Part shown: in pieces, positions 53,270-63,418 of the stretch
Numbering within the stretch: the first letter of the stretch is position 1
Layout of the letters: each line of letters opens with the position of its first letter
NCBI RefSeq assembly: GCF_023109105.1
Contig: NZ_JALDTZ010000011.1
Coordinates: 1-64,000, forward strand
Length of the DNA: 64,000 nt
Direction: 5' to 3'
From: Streptococcus mitis
GTDB taxonomy: Bacteria > Bacillota > Bacilli > Lactobacillales > Streptococcaceae
Notes under the pieces: model-generated
The model's input: only the letters and a program-made list of their open reading frames with translations
What the model was told of the DNA's origin: nothing
Database searches by the model: none
Program-made: the position numbers and the translations under genes

Positions 53270-53893
53270 ATGGCAAATGTAACATTATTCGACCAAACTG
53301 GTAAACAAGCGGGCGAAGTTGTTCTTAACGATGCAATCTTTGGTATCGAACCAAACCAATCTGTTGTGTTTGATGTGATCATCAGCCAACGTGCTAGCCT
53401 TCGTCAAGGAACTCACGCAGTTAAAAACCGCTCAGCTGTTTCAGGTGGCGGACGCAAACCATGGCGTCAAAAAGGAACTGGACGTGCTCGTCAAGGTTCT
53501 ATCCGCTCTCCACAATGGCGTGGTGGTGGAATCGTCTTCGGACCAACTCCACGTAGCTATGCGTACAAACTTCCTCAAAAAGTTCGTCGCCTTGCGCTTA
53601 AATCTGTTTACTCAGAAAAAGTTGCTGAAAATAAATTTGTAGCCGTTGATTCTCTTGAATTTACAGCTCCAAAAACTGCTGAATTTGCAAAAGTTCTTGC
53701 AGCTTTGAGCATCGATTCTAAAGTCCTTGTTATTCTTGAAGAAGGAAACGAATTCGCAGCTCTCTCAGCTCGTAACCTTCCAAACGTGAAAGTTGCGACT
53801 GCTACAACTGCAAGTGTTCTTGACATCGCAAATAGTGACAAACTTCTTGTTACTCAAGCAGCTATCTCTAAAATCGAGGAGGTTCTTGCATAA
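53270..53893 (+). CDS. rplD: 50S ribosomal protein L4
   Basis: A 207-residue L4 (also called RplD/L1e). The exit-tunnel loop [21 protein letters not shown] near residues 62-82 is intact with no macrolide-resistance change that I can see. Its stop overlaps the rplW ATG by one base (TAATG). Confidence 0.98.
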
Positions 53894-54189
53894 TGAATTT
53901 GTATGATGTTATCAAAAAACCTGTAATCACTGAAAGCTCAATGGCTCAACTTGAAGCAGGAAAATATGTATTTGAAGTTGACACTCGTGCACACAAACTT
54001 TTGATCAAGCAAGCTGTTGAAGCTGCTTTCGAAGGTGTTAAAGTTGCTAATGTTAACACAATCAACGTAAAACCAAAAGCTAAACGTGTTGGACGTTACA
54101 CTGGTTTTACTAACAAAACTAAAAAAGCTATCATCACACTTACAGCTGATTCTAAAGCAATCGAGTTGTTTGCTGCTGAAGCTGAATAA
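53893..54189 (+). CDS. rplW: 50S ribosomal protein L23
   Basis: A 98-residue L23 ([16 protein letters not shown] start; [20 protein letters not shown] extended loop). It lies at the tunnel exit and docks trigger factor and SRP. Translation is coupled to rplD by the TAATG overlap. rplB begins 17 nt later. Confidence 0.98.
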
Positions 54190-54206
54190 TCTAAGGAGGA
54201 AATATC

Positions 54207-55040
54207 GTGGGAATTCGTGTTTATAAACCAACAACAAACGGTCGCCGTAATATGACTTCTTTGGATTTCGCTGAAATCACAACAAGCACTCCTGAAAAAT
54301 CATTGCTTGTTGCATTGAAGAGCAAGGCTGGTCGTAACAACAACGGTCGTATCACAGTTCGTCACCAAGGTGGTGGACACAAACGTTTCTACCGTTTGGT
54401 TGACTTCAAACGTAACAAAGACAATGTTGAAGCAGTTGTTAAAACAATCGAGTACGATCCAAACCGTTCTGCAAACATCGCTCTTATACACTACACTGAC
54501 GGTGTGAAAGCATACATCATCGCTCCAAAAGGTCTTGAAGTAGGTCAACGTATCGTTTCAGGTCCAGAAGCAGATATCAAAGTCGGAAACGCTCTTCCAC
54601 TTGCTAACATCCCAGTTGGTACTTTGATCCACAACATCGAGTTGAAACCTGGTCGTGGTGGTGAATTGGTACGTGCTGCTGGTGCATCTGCTCAAGTATT
54701 GGGTTCTGAAGGTAAATACGTTCTTGTTCGTCTTCAATCAGGTGAAGTTCGTATGATTCTTGGAACTTGCCGTGCTACAGTTGGTGTTGTCGGAAACGAA
54801 CAACACGGACTTGTAAACCTTGGTAAAGCAGGACGTAGCCGTTGGAAAGGTATCCGCCCAACAGTTCGTGGTTCTGTAATGAACCCTAACGATCACCCAC
54901 ACGGTGGTGGTGAAGGTAAAGCACCAGTTGGTCGTAAAGCACCATCTACTCCATGGGGCAAACCTGCTCTTGGTCTTAAAACTCGTAACAAGAAAGCGAA
55001 ATCTGACAAACTTATCGTTCGTCGTCGCAACGAGAAATAA
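54207..55040 (+). CDS. rplB: 50S ribosomal protein L2
   Basis: A 277-residue L2, needed for subunit joining and peptidyl transfer. It begins with GTG (54207-54209) behind [25 protein letters not shown] near 50 and [18 protein letters not shown] near 222 (with the conserved His) are intact. Folded spacer follows before rpsS. Confidence 0.98.
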   Translation: MGIRVYKPTTNGRRNMTSLDFAEITTSTPEKSLLVALKSKAGRNNNGRITVRHQGGGHKRFYRLVDFKRNKDNVEAVVKTIEYDPNRSANIALIHYTDGVKAYIIAPKGLEVGQRIVSGPEADIKVGNALPLANIPVGTLIHNIELKPGRGGELVRAAGASAQVLGSEGKYVLVRLQSGEVRMILGTCRATVGVVGNEQHGLVNLGKAGRSRWKGIRPTVRGSVMNPNDHPHGGGEGKAPVGRKAPSTPWGKPALGLKTRNKKAKSDKLIVRRRNEK

Positions 55041-55046
55041 TATTAA

Positions 55047-55115
55047 ACTAGTCGCTTAAGCAACTAGTAAATCCGCCAGCTCGGTAGCGCTCCATAGGAG
55101 CGCAAGCCGCTGTGG
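55047..55115. repeat. Folded insert between rplB and rpsS
   Basis: ACTAGT-n10-ACTAGT with GC...GC pairing (55047-55068) forms one hairpin; GCGCTCC-ATA-GGAGCGC (55087-55103) inside CCAGC/GCTG forms a second. No T run. Confidence 0.75.
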
Positions 55116-55143
55116 TACAACATTTAAAGGAGAAAATATAAAA

Positions 55144-55425
55144 ATGGGACGCAGTCTTAAAAAAGGACCTTTCGTCGATGAGCATTTGATGAAAAAAGTT
55201 GAAGCTCAAGCTAACGACGAAAAGAAAAAAGTTATTAAAACTTGGTCACGTCGTTCAACGATCTTCCCAAGTTTCATTGGTTACACTATTGCAGTTTATG
55301 ACGGACGTAAACACGTACCTGTTTACATCCAAGAAGACATGGTAGGTCACAAACTTGGTGAATTTGCACCAACTCGTACTTACAAAGGTCACGCTGCAGA
55401 CGACAAGAAAACACGTAGAAAATAA
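55144..55425 (+). CDS. rpsS: 30S ribosomal protein S19
   Basis: A 93-residue S19 of the 30S head ([18 protein letters not shown] start; [20 protein letters not shown] end). AAAGGAGAAA precedes the ATG. rplV follows after 11 nt. Confidence 0.98.
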
Positions 55426-55436
55426 GGAGAACATAA

Positions 55437-55781
55437 ATGGCAGAAATTACTTCAGCTAAAGCAATGGCTCGTACAGTACGTGTTTCACCTCGTAAATCAC
55501 GTCTTGTTCTTGATAACATCCGTGGTAAAAGCGTAGCCGATGCAATCGCAATCTTGACATTCACTCCAAACAAAGCTGCTGAAATCATCTTGAAAGTTTT
55601 GAACTCAGCTGTAGCTAACGCTGAAAACAACTTTGGTTTGGATAAAGCTAACTTGGTAGTATCTGAAGCATTCGCAAATGAAGGACCAACTATGAAACGT
55701 TTCCGTCCACGTGCGAAAGGTTCAGCTTCACCAATCAACAAACGTACAGCTCACATCACTGTAGCTGTTGCAGAAAAATAA
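55437..55781 (+). CDS. rplV: 50S ribosomal protein L22
   Basis: A 114-residue L22. The tunnel-lining hairpin [20 protein letters not shown] near residues 85-104 is intact. AAGGAG precedes the ATG and rpsC follows after 12 nt. Confidence 0.98.
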   Translation: MAEITSAKAMARTVRVSPRKSRLVLDNIRGKSVADAIAILTFTPNKAAEIILKVLNSAVANAENNFGLDKANLVVSEAFANEGPTMKRFRPRAKGSASPINKRTAHITVAVAEK

Positions 55782-55793
55782 GGAGGTAAAATC

Positions 55794-56447
55794 GTGGGTC
55801 AAAAAGTACATCCAATTGGTATGCGTGTCGGCATCATCCGTGATTGGGATGCCAAATGGTATGCTGAAAAAGAATACGCGGATTACCTTCATGAAGATCT
55901 TGCAATCCGTAAATTCGTTCAAAAAGAACTTGCTGACGCAGCTGTTTCAACTATTGAAATTGAACGCGCAGTAAACAAAGTTAACGTTTCACTTCACACT
56001 GCTAAACCAGGTATGGTTATCGGTAAAGGTGGTGCTAACGTTGATGCACTTCGTGCTAAACTTAACAAATTGACTGGAAAACAAGTACACATCAACATCA
56101 TCGAAATCAAACAACCTGATTTGGATGCTCACCTTGTTGGTGAAGGAATTGCTCGTCAATTGGAGCAACGTGTTGCTTTCCGTCGTGCACAAAAACAAGC
56201 AATCCAACGTGCAATGCGTGCTGGAGCTAAAGGAATCAAAACTCAAGTATCAGGTCGTTTGAACGGTGCAGATATCGCCCGTGCTGAAGGATACTCTGAA
56301 GGAACTGTTCCACTTCACACACTTCGTGCAGATATCGATTATGCTTGGGAAGAAGCAGACACTACATACGGTAAACTTGGTGTTAAAGTATGGATCTACC
56401 GTGGTGAAGTTCTTCCAGCTCGTAAAAACACTAAAGGAGGTAAATAA
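55794..56447 (+). CDS. rpsC: 30S ribosomal protein S3
   Basis: A 217-residue S3 at the mRNA entry site. It begins with GTG behind AAGGAGG. The KH domain motif [15 protein letters not shown] is near residue 72. rplP starts 3 nt after the stop. Confidence 0.98.
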
Positions 56448-56450
56448 CCA

Positions 56451-56864
56451 ATGTTAGTACCTAAACGTGTTAAACACCGTCGTGAATTCCGTGGTAAAAT
56501 GCGCGGTGAAGCTAAAGGTGGAAAAGAAGTAGCATTCGGTGAATACGGTCTTCAAGCTACAACTAGCCACTGGATCACTAACCGCCAAATCGAGGCTGCT
56601 CGTATCGCCATGACTCGTTACATGAAACGTGGTGGTAAAGTTTGGATTAAAATCTTCCCACACAAATCATACACAGCAAAAGCTATCGGGGTTCGTATGG
56701 GATCTGGTAAAGGGGCACCTGAAGGTTGGGTAGCACCAGTTAAACGTGGTAAAGTAATGTTTGAAGTTGCTGGTGTATCTGAAGAGATCGCTCGCGAAGC
56801 GCTTCGTCTTGCAAGCCACAAGTTGCCAGTTAAATGTAAATTCGTAAAACGTGAAGCAGAATAA
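56451..56864 (+). CDS. rplP: 50S ribosomal protein L16
   Basis: A 137-residue L16 at the A-site of the 50S ([18 protein letters not shown] start; [18 protein letters not shown] near residue 82). Full length, nine nucleotides before rpmC. Confidence 0.98.
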   Translation: MLVPKRVKHRREFRGKMRGEAKGGKEVAFGEYGLQATTSHWITNRQIEAARIAMTRYMKRGGKVWIKIFPHKSYTAKAIGVRMGSGKGAPEGWVAPVKRGKVMFEVAGVSEEIAREALRLASHKLPVKCKFVKREAE

Positions 56865-56873
56865 GGAGAAGGC

Positions 56874-57080
56874 ATGAAACTTAATGAAGTAAAAGAATTT
56901 GTTAAAGAACTTCGTGGTCTTTCTCAAGAAGAACTCGCGAAGCGCGAAAACGAATTGAAAAAAGAATTGTTCGAACTTCGTTTCCAAGCTGCTACTGGTC
57001 AATTAGAACAAACAGCTCGCTTGAAAGAAGTTAAAAAACAAATCGCTCGTATTAAAACAGTTCAATCTGAAGCGAAATAA
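56874..57080 (+). CDS. rpmC: 50S ribosomal protein L29
   Basis: A 68-residue two-helix L29 ([20 protein letters not shown] start; [20 protein letters not shown] middle) near the tunnel exit. AAGGAG precedes the ATG. Confidence 0.98.
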
Positions 57081-57104
57081 TAGACTAGGGAAGGAGAAAT
57101 TTCA

Positions 57105-57365
57105 ATGGAACGCAATAATCGTAAAGTTCTTGTTGGACGTGTTGTATCTGACAAAATGGACAAGACAATCACAGTTGTAGTTGAAACAAAACGTAACCAC
57201 CCAGTCTATGGTAAACGTATTAACTACTCTAAAAAATACAAAGCACATGATGAAAACAATGTTGCCAAAGAAGGCGATATCGTACGTATCATGGAAACTC
57301 GCCCGCTTTCAGCTACAAAACGTTTCCGTCTTGTAGAAGTTGTTGAAGAAGCGGTCATCATCTAA
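57105..57365 (+). CDS. rpsQ: 30S ribosomal protein S17
   Basis: An 86-residue OB-fold S17, an early 16S rRNA binder ([19 protein letters not shown] start; [22 protein letters not shown] end). GGAAGGAGAAA precedes the ATG. Confidence 0.98.
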
Positions 57366-57390
57366 TCAAACCTGAAAGGAGAAAACTGAA

Positions 57391-57759
57391 ATGATTCAAA
57401 CAGAAACTCGTTTGAAAGTCGCAGACAACAGCGGTGCTCGCGAAATCTTGACTATCAAAGTTCTTGGTGGTTCAGGACGTAAATTTGCAAACATCGGTGA
57501 TGTTATTGTGGCATCTGTAAAACAAGCTACTCCTGGTGGTGCGGTTAAAAAAGGTGACGTTGTTAAAGCAGTTATCGTTCGTACTAAATCAGGTGCTCGT
57601 CGTGCTGATGGTTCATACATCAAATTTGACGAAAACGCAGCAGTTATCATCCGTGACGACAAAACTCCTCGCGGAACACGTATCTTTGGCCCAGTTGCAC
57701 GTGAATTGCGTGAAGGTGGCTTCATGAAGATCGTGTCACTTGCTCCAGAAGTACTTTAA
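57391..57759 (+). CDS. rplN: 50S ribosomal protein L14
   Basis: A 122-residue L14 ([19 protein letters not shown] start; [20 protein letters not shown] end) lying at the subunit interface. First gene of the classical spc operon, but here it directly continues the S10 genes. Confidence 0.98.
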   Translation: MIQTETRLKVADNSGAREILTIKVLGGSGRKFANIGDVIVASVKQATPGGAVKKGDVVKAVIVRTKSGARRADGSYIKFDENAAVIIRDDKTPRGTRIFGPVARELREGGFMKIVSLAPEVL

Positions 57760-57780
57760 TCAATAAAAACAAACACAGTC

Positions 57781-57809
57781 CCCTGGCTTAGCCAGGGTGC
57801 CCATTGGGC
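57781..57809. repeat. Double hairpin between rplN and rplX
   Basis: CCCTGGC-TTA-GCCAGGG (57781-57797) and GCCC-ATT-GGGC (57799-57809(/+)) side by side in the 72-nt spacer, with no T run. Confidence 0.75.
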
Positions 57810-57831
57810 GTAAGAATAAAAGGAGAAAAAA

Positions 57832-58137
57832 ATGTTTGTAAAAAAAGGCGACAAAGTTCGCGTAATCGCTGGTAAAGATAAGGGAACAGAAGCTGTTGTC
57901 CTTACTGCCCTTCCAAAAGTAAACAAAGTTATCGTTGAAGGTGTTAACATCGTTAAGAAACACCAACGTCCAACTAACGAGCTTCCTCAAGGTGGTATCA
58001 TCGAGAAAGAAGCAGCCATCCACGTATCAAACGTTCAAGTATTGGACAAAAATGGTGTAGCTGGTCGTGTTGGTTACAAATTTGTAGACGGTAAAAAAGT
58101 TCGCTACAACAAAAAATCAGGCGAAGTGCTTGATTAA
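57832..58137 (+). CDS. rplX: 50S ribosomal protein L24
   Basis: A 101-residue KOW-domain L24 ([19 protein letters not shown] start), an assembly initiator for the 50S. AAAGGAGAAA precedes the ATG. rplE follows after 23 nt. Confidence 0.98.
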
Positions 58138-58160
58138 TCACGAAGGAAAGGAGAAGTATA

Positions 58161-58703
58161 ATGGCAAATCGTTTAAAAGAAAAATATCTTAATGAAGTAG
58201 TTCCTGCTTTGACAGAACAATTCAACTACTCATCAGTGATGGCTGTGCCTAAAGTAGATAAGATCGTTTTGAACATGGGTGTTGGTGAAGCTGTATCAAA
58301 CGCTAAAAGCCTTGAAAAAGCTGCTGAAGAATTGGCACTTATCTCAGGTCAAAAACCACTTATCACTAAAGCTAAAAAATCAATCGCCGGCTTCCGTCTT
58401 CGTGAAGGTGTTGCGATCGGTGCAAAAGTTACCCTTCGTGGTGAACGTATGTACGAATTCTTGGATAAATTGGTGTCAGTTTCACTCCCACGTGTACGTG
58501 ACTTCCACGGTGTTCCAACAAAATCATTTGACGGGCGCGGAAACTACACACTTGGTGTGAAAGAACAATTGATCTTCCCAGAAATCAACTTCGATGACGT
58601 TGACAAAACTCGTGGTCTTGACATCGTTATCGTAACAACTGCTAACACTGACGAAGAGTCACGTGCATTGCTTACAGGCCTTGGAATGCCTTTTGCAAAA
58701 TAA
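58161..58703 (+). CDS. rplE: 50S ribosomal protein L5
   Basis: A 180-residue L5 of the central protuberance, a 5S rRNA binder ([19 protein letters not shown] start; [20 protein letters not shown] near residue 112). Full length. AAAGGAG precedes the ATG. Confidence 0.98.
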   Translation: MANRLKEKYLNEVVPALTEQFNYSSVMAVPKVDKIVLNMGVGEAVSNAKSLEKAAEELALISGQKPLITKAKKSIAGFRLREGVAIGAKVTLRGERMYEFLDKLVSVSLPRVRDFHGVPTKSFDGRGNYTLGVKEQLIFPEINFDDVDKTRGLDIVIVTTANTDEESRALLTGLGMPFAK

Positions 58704-58720
58704 TATAGGAGGTAAATCTA

Positions 58721-58906
58721 ATGGCTAAAAAATCAATGATTGCTAAGAACAAACGTCCAGCGAAGTTCTCTACTCAAGCTTATACTCGTTGTGAAAAATG
58801 TGGTCGTCCACATTCAGTTTACCGCAAATTTAAACTTTGCCGTGTTTGCTTCCGTGAATTAGCTTACAAAGGACAAATCCCAGGCGTTACTAAAGCATCT
58901 TGGTAA
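58721..58906 (+). CDS. rpsZ: 30S ribosomal protein S14, zinc-binding type
   Basis: A 61-residue type Z S14 (annotated rpsN or rpsZ). The zinc finger CEKC...CRVC is present near residues 24-43, which separates it from the longer zinc-free S14 paralogue. AGGAGG precedes the ATG. A long folded repeat follows. Confidence 0.98.
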
Positions 58907-58908
58907 TT

Positions 58909-59010
58909 CTAGCTTTCAATTCCGTTGTGATTCGTCGTTATCTGCTTTTGCCTAACTCAAGTTATGCCTGCAAGCAGATGCCTAGACTCACTTAGGAATT
59001 GAAACCTAGA
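58909..59010. repeat. Folded repeat between rpsZ and rpsH, related to the mnmG-end element
   Basis: Outer arms 58909-58923 and 58995-59010 are complementary with one mismatch (TTTCAATTCC/GGAATTGAAA core). Inner arms ATCTGCTT/AAGCAGAT enclose CCTAACTCAAGTTATGC (58951-58967), identical to 9733-9749 in the repeat at the mnmG end. About 100 bp, no T run. Confidence 0.75.
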
Positions 59011-59086
59011 AACATATTCTGAGCCTAGCTCAATCATTAACTAGCAAGTGCAACTTGCAAACTACTAGTAAGAGGAGAAAAACAAA

Positions 59087-59485
59087 ATGGTTATGACTGA
59101 CCCAATCGCAGACTTCCTAACTCGTATTCGTAACGCTAACCAAGCTAAACACGAAGTACTTGAAGTACCTGCATCAAACATTAAAAAAGGGATTGCTGAA
59201 ATCCTTAAACGCGAAGGTTTTGTAAAAAACGTTGAAATCATCGAAGATGACAAACAAGGCATCATCCGTGTATTCCTTAAATACGGACCAAACGGTGAAA
59301 AAGTTATCACTAATTTGAAACGTGTTTCTAAACCAGGACTTCGTGTCTACAAAAAACGTGAAGACCTTCCAAAAGTTCTTAACGGACTTGGAATTGCTAT
59401 CCTTTCAACTTCTGAAGGTTTGCTTACTGATAAAGAAGCACGCCAAAAGAATGTTGGTGGAGAAGTTATCGCTTACGTTTGGTAA
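59087..59485 (+). CDS. rpsH: 30S ribosomal protein S8
   Basis: A 132-residue S8 ([20 protein letters not shown] start; [20 protein letters not shown] segment near residue 108). It binds the central 16S domain and, in E. coli, represses the spc operon. AGAGGAG precedes the ATG. Confidence 0.98.
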   Translation: MVMTDPIADFLTRIRNANQAKHEVLEVPASNIKKGIAEILKREGFVKNVEIIEDDKQGIIRVFLKYGPNGEKVITNLKRVSKPGLRVYKKREDLPKVLNGLGIAILSTSEGLLTDKEARQKNVGGEVIAYVW

Positions 59486-59499
59486 AATCAAGATACAAA

Positions 59500-59650
59500 G
59501 CTCGTAAAGAACAAAGCAAAATTAGGAAGTTGGAGAAGTTTGTTTACAAACAAGCCAACTTATCTATTTTGCACAGTTCTTAGAGCGTGTTCAGTTCAGC
59601 TCTTGAACTAAATAAGTATCTGAACCCCGTGAAAACTGGCCGTTCTGGCC
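59500..59650. repeat. Long stem and hairpins between rpsH and rplF
   Basis: A stem built of successive matching blocks: GCTC, AGAAC, GCAAAAT, AGTTGG, GTTTGT on the left with ACAAAC, CCAACT, ATTTTGC, GTTCTT, GAGC on the right (59500-59586). Then AGTTCA...TGAACT, and GGCC-GTTCT-GGCC (59638-59650). No T run after any. Confidence 0.75.
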
Positions 59651-59676
59651 TGACAATTTAACAGGAGAAAATAAAC

Positions 59677-60213
59677 ATGTCACGTATTGGTAATAAAGTT
59701 ATCGTGTTGCCTGCTGGTGTTGAACTCACTAACAATGACAACATCGTAACTGTAAAAGGACCTAAAGGAGAACTTACTCGTGAGTTCTCAAAAGATATTG
59801 AAATCCGTGTGGAAGGGACTGAAGTAACTCTTCACCGTCCAAACGATTCAAAAGAAATGAAAACTATCCACGGAACTACTCGTGCCCTTTTGAACAACAT
59901 GGTTGTTGGTGTATCAGAAGGATTCAAGAAAGAACTTGAAATGCGCGGGGTTGGTTACCGTGCACAACTTCAAGGATCTAAACTTGTTTTGGCTGTTGGT
60001 AAATCTCATCCAGACGAAGTTGAAGCTCCAGAAGGAATTACTTTTGAACTTCCAAACCCAACAACAATCGTTGTTAGCGGAATTTCAAAAGAAGTAGTTG
60101 GTCAAACAGCTGCTTACGTACGTAGCCTTCGTTCACCAGAACCATATAAAGGTAAAGGTATCCGTTACGTTGGTGAATTCGTTCGCCGTAAAGAAGGTAA
60201 AACAGGTAAATAA
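59677..60213 (+). CDS. rplF: 50S ribosomal protein L6
   Basis: A 178-residue L6 near the factor-binding site ([20 protein letters not shown] start; [20 protein letters not shown] end). ACAGGAG precedes the ATG. rplR begins after an 83-nt spacer. Confidence 0.98.
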   Translation: MSRIGNKVIVLPAGVELTNNDNIVTVKGPKGELTREFSKDIEIRVEGTEVTLHRPNDSKEMKTIHGTTRALLNNMVVGVSEGFKKELEMRGVGYRAQLQGSKLVLAVGKSHPDEVEAPEGITFELPNPTTIVVSGISKEVVGQTAAYVRSLRSPEPYKGKGIRYVGEFVRRKEGKTGK

Positions 60214-60296
60214 TGTTGAGTGGTTGATTCTCAATCACCAACCTATTTTCCAACTTTGTGCATAGCACACGATTTAAAACTAAAGAGGTGAAAACT

Positions 60297-60653
60297 GTGA
60301 TTTCAAAACCAGATAAAAACAAACTCCGCCAAAAACGCCACCGTCGCGTTCGCGGAAAACTCTCTGGAACTGCTGATCGCCCACGTTTGAACGTATTCCG
60401 TTCTAATACAGGCATCTACGCTCAAGTGATTGATGACGTAGCGGGTGTAACGCTCGCAAGTGCTTCAACTCTTGACAAAGAAGTTTCAAAAGGAACTAAA
60501 ACTGAACAAGCCGTTGCTGTCGGTAAACTCGTTGCAGAACGTGCAAACGCTAAAGGTATTTCAGAAGTGGTGTTCGACCGCGGTGGATATCTATATCACG
60601 GACGTGTGAAAGCTTTGGCTGATGCAGCTCGTGAAAACGGATTGAAATTCTAA
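60297..60653 (+). CDS. rplR: 50S ribosomal protein L18
   Basis: A 118-residue 5S rRNA-binding L18. The start is the GTG at 60297-60299 behind AGAGGTG ([20 protein letters not shown]); the frame extends upstream to 60258 but that would exceed the family length. It ends [14 protein letters not shown]. Confidence 0.96.
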
Positions 60654-60670
60654 TAGGAGGACACTAGAAA

Positions 60671-61165
60671 ATGGCATTTAAAGACAATGCAGTTGAATTA
60701 GAAGAACGCGTAGTTGCTGTCAACCGTGTTACAAAAGTTGTTAAAGGTGGACGTCGTCTTCGTTTCGCAGCTCTTGTTGTTGTTGGTGACCACAACGGTC
60801 GCGTAGGATTTGGTACTGGTAAAGCTCAAGAAGTTCCAGAAGCAATCCGTAAAGCAGTAGATGATGCTAAGAAAAACTTGATCGAAGTTCCTATGGTTGG
60901 AACAACAATCCCACACGAAGTTCTTTCAGAATTCGGTGGAGCTAAAGTATTGTTGAAACCTGCTGTAGAAGGTTCTGGAGTTGCCGCTGGTGGTGCAGTT
61001 CGTGCCGTTGTGGAATTGGCAGGTGTGGCAGATATTACATCTAAATCACTTGGTTCTAACACTCCAATCAACATTGTTCGTGCAACTGTTGAAGGTTTGA
61101 AACAATTGAAACGCGCTGAAGAAGTTGCTGCCCTTCGTGGTATTTCAGTTTCTGATTTGGCATAA
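60671..61165 (+). CDS. rpsE: 30S ribosomal protein S5
   Basis: A 164-residue S5, involved in decoding accuracy and mRNA unwinding. [18 protein letters not shown] near residue 24 is the loop where spectinomycin resistance changes occur; it appears wild type. AGGAGG precedes the ATG. Confidence 0.98.
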   Translation: MAFKDNAVELEERVVAVNRVTKVVKGGRRLRFAALVVVGDHNGRVGFGTGKAQEVPEAIRKAVDDAKKNLIEVPMVGTTIPHEVLSEFGGAKVLLKPAVEGSGVAAGGAVRAVVELAGVADITSKSLGSNTPINIVRATVEGLKQLKRAEEVAALRGISVSDLA

Positions 61166-61178
61166 GAAAGGGGATAAA

Positions 61179-61361
61179 ATGGCTCAAATTAAAATTACTT
61201 TGACTAAGTCTCCAATCGGACGCATTCCATCACAACGTAAAACTGTTGTAGCACTTGGACTTGGCAAATTGAACAGCTCTGTTATTAAAGAAGATAACGC
61301 TGCTATCCGTGGTATGATCACTGCAGTATCTCACTTAGTAACAGTTGAAGAAGTAAACTAA
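61179..61361 (+). CDS. rpmD: 50S ribosomal protein L30
   Basis: A 60-residue L30 ([20 protein letters not shown] start). AAAGGGG precedes the ATG at 61179; the longer frame starting within rpsE is not the gene. Followed by a 144-nt folded spacer. Confidence 0.97.
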   Translation: MAQIKITLTKSPIGRIPSQRKTVVALGLGKLNSSVIKEDNAAIRGMITAVSHLVTVEEVN

Positions 61362-61366
61362 TGAAT

Positions 61367-61465
61367 TTTTAGGGGATGTGCACTATACCATCCCCTAAAA
61401 CTAGATATAGTCATCTATGATGACGTCGTATAGGCGAGTTGATGGGGGAGACAACCTTTTCTCCC
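61367..61465. repeat. Folded insert between rpmD and rplO
   Basis: TTTTAGGGGATG (61367-61378) pairs perfectly with CATCCCCTAAAA (61389-61400), a strong 12-bp stem. Then TCATC-TAT-GATGA and GGGAG...CTCCC (to 61465). The 12-bp stem is followed by ACTAGATATAG, not a T run. Confidence 0.75.
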
Positions 61466-61505
61466 TTATCGGCGCTAGCATTTTACAAAAGAGGAGAAAA
61501 TAAAA

Positions 61506-61946
61506 ATGAAACTTCATGAATTGAAACCTGCAGAAGGTTCTCGTAAAGTACGTAACCGCGTTGGTCGTGGTACTTCATCAGGTAACGGTAAAACATCTGG
61601 TCGTGGTCAAAAAGGTCAAAAAGCTCGTAGCGGTGGCGGAGTTCGCCTTGGTTTTGAAGGTGGACAAACTCCATTGTTCCGTCGTCTTCCAAAACGTGGA
61701 TTCACTAACATCAACGCTAAAGAATACGCAATTGTGAACCTTGACCAATTGAACGTCTTTGAAGATGGTGCTGAAGTTACTCCAGTTGTTCTTATCGAAA
61801 CAGGAATTGTTAAAGCTGAAAAATCAGGTGTTAAAATTCTTGGTAACGGTGAGTTGACTAAGAAATTGACTGTGAAAGCAGCTAAATTCTCTAAATCAGC
61901 TGAAGAAGCTATCACTGCTAAAGGTGGTTCAGTAGAAGTCATCTAA
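61506..61946 (+). CDS. rplO: 50S ribosomal protein L15
   Basis: A 146-residue L15 ([20 protein letters not shown] start; [20 protein letters not shown] near residue 38). AGAGGAG precedes the ATG. secY follows after 12 nt. Confidence 0.98.
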   Translation: MKLHELKPAEGSRKVRNRVGRGTSSGNGKTSGRGQKGQKARSGGGVRLGFEGGQTPLFRRLPKRGFTNINAKEYAIVNLDQLNVFEDGAEVTPVVLIETGIVKAEKSGVKILGNGELTKKLTVKAAKFSKSAEEAITAKGGSVEVI

Positions 61947-61958
61947 GAGAGGTGACCT

Positions 61959-63269
61959 ATGTTTTTTAAATTATTAAGAGAAGCTCTTAAAGTCAAGCAG
62001 GTTCGATCAAAAATTTTATTCACAATTTTTATCGTTTTGGTTTTTCGTATTGGAACTAGCATTACAGTTCCTGGTGTGAATGCCAATAGCTTGAATGCTT
62101 TAAGTGGATTATCCTTCTTAAATATGTTGAGCTTGGTGTCAGGGAATGCCATGAAAAACTTCTCAGTTTTTGCTCTTGGTGTTAGCCCCTACATTACGGC
62201 CTCTATCGTTGTCCAACTCTTACAAATGGATATTTTACCCAAATTTGTAGAGTGGGGTAAACAAGGGGAAGTAGGTCGAAGAAAATTAAATCAAGCTACT
62301 CGTTATATTGCTCTTGTTTTAGCCTTTGTGCAATCTATCGGGATTACAGCTGGTTTTAATACTTTGGCTGGAGCTCAATTGTTGAAAACAGCTCTTACTC
62401 CACAAGTCTTTATCATGATTGGTATCATCTTAACAGCTGGTAGCATGATTGTTACGTGGTTAGGAGAGCAAATTACAGATAAGGGATACGGAAATGGTGT
62501 TTCTATGATTATCTTTGCGGGGATTGTTGCCTCAATTCCAGAGATGATTCAGGGCATCTATGTGGACTACTTTGTGAACGTTCCAAGTGACCGTATCAAC
62601 TCATCTATTATTTTTGTAATCATTTTGATTATTACTGTATTGTTGATCATTTACTTTACAACTTATGTTCAACAAGCAGAATATAAAATTCCAATCCAAT
62701 ATACTAAGGTTGCACAAGGTGCTCCATCTAGCTCTTACCTTCCTTTGAAGGTAAACCCTGCTGGAGTTATCCCTGTCATCTTCGCAAGTTCGATTACTGC
62801 AGCGCCAGCAGCTATTCTTCAGTTTTTGAGTGCTACAGGTCATGATTGGGCTTGGGTAAGAACGGCACAAGAGATGCTGGCAACAACTTCACCAACTGGT
62901 ATTGCCATGTATGCTTTGCTGATTATTCTCTTTACATTCTTCTATACGTTTGTACAGATTAATCCTGAAAAAGCAGCAGAGAACCTACAAAAGAGCGGTG
63001 CCTATATCCACGGAGTTCGTCCTGGTAAAGGTACAGAAGAATATATGTCTAAACTTCTTCGTCGTCTTGCAACTGTTGGTTCCCTATTCCTTGGTGTGAT
63101 TTCTATTTTACCGATTGTAGCAAAAGATGTTTTCGGACTTTCAGAAGCAGTTGCTTTTGGAGGAACCAGTCTTTTGATCATTATCTCTACAGGTATTGAA
63201 GGTATCAAACAATTGGAAGGTTACCTATTGAAACGTAAGTATGTTGGTTTCATGGATAGAACAGAATAA
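61959..63269 (+). CDS. secY: Preprotein translocase subunit SecY
   Basis: A 436-residue ten-helix channel of the Sec translocon. The plug region, VSPYITASIVVQLLQMDILP near residue 70 and GERITDKGYGNG-like loop (GEQITDKGYGNGVSMIIF near 168) are typical. GVRPGKGTEEYMSKLLRRL near 350 is the SecA/ribosome-binding loop. GAGAGGTG precedes the ATG. It is the housekeeping SecY, not the accessory SecY2. Confidence 0.98.
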   Translation: MFFKLLREALKVKQVRSKILFTIFIVLVFRIGTSITVPGVNANSLNALSGLSFLNMLSLVSGNAMKNFSVFALGVSPYITASIVVQLLQMDILPKFVEWGKQGEVGRRKLNQATRYIALVLAFVQSIGITAGFNTLAGAQLLKTALTPQVFIMIGIILTAGSMIVTWLGEQITDKGYGNGVSMIIFAGIVASIPEMIQGIYVDYFVNVPSDRINSSIIFVIILIITVLLIIYFTTYVQQAEYKIPIQYTKVAQGAPSSSYLPLKVNPAGVIPVIFASSITAAPAAILQFLSATGHDWAWVRTAQEMLATTSPTGIAMYALLIILFTFFYTFVQINPEKAAENLQKSGAYIHGVRPGKGTEEYMSKLLRRLATVGSLFLGVISILPIVAKDVFGLSEAVAFGGTSLLIIISTGIEGIKQLEGYLLKRKYVGFMDRTE

Positions 63270-63270
63270 A

Positions 63271-63405
63271 AGTATTTACGGAATCTGTAAATACTGAGGG
63301 AGTGGAGGTTTAACTCTAACATTAGTGAGAGTTTGGTCTCCCCTCTTCTATTTTGTTTTTAAATAGGGGTGAAAAGACTTTTTGCTTCTATTTAAAAATA
63401 AAATA
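63271..63405. promoter_or_regulatory. Structured secY-adk spacer
   Basis: Three stems in 149 nt: AGTATTTAC/GTAAATACT (63271-63295); a branched fold with GAGGGAG/CTCCCCTC enclosing AACTC/GAGTT; and TTTTTAAATAG/CTATTTAAAAA (about 63355-63401) just before the adk ribosome site. The last stem could hide or present that site. Confidence 0.6.
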
Positions 63406-63418
63406 AGGAGATCAGATC

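Noticed and set aside
59125..59132. Combox octamer TACGAATA on the minus strand
   Set aside because: It lies inside rpsH, antisense, with no gene that it could drive. Treated as chance and used as a caution for the ruvA copy.
52176..61074. Many long antisense reading frames across the ribosomal operon
   Set aside because: They mirror the strongly biased codon use of the ribosomal genes, have no ribosome sites and no recognisable domains.
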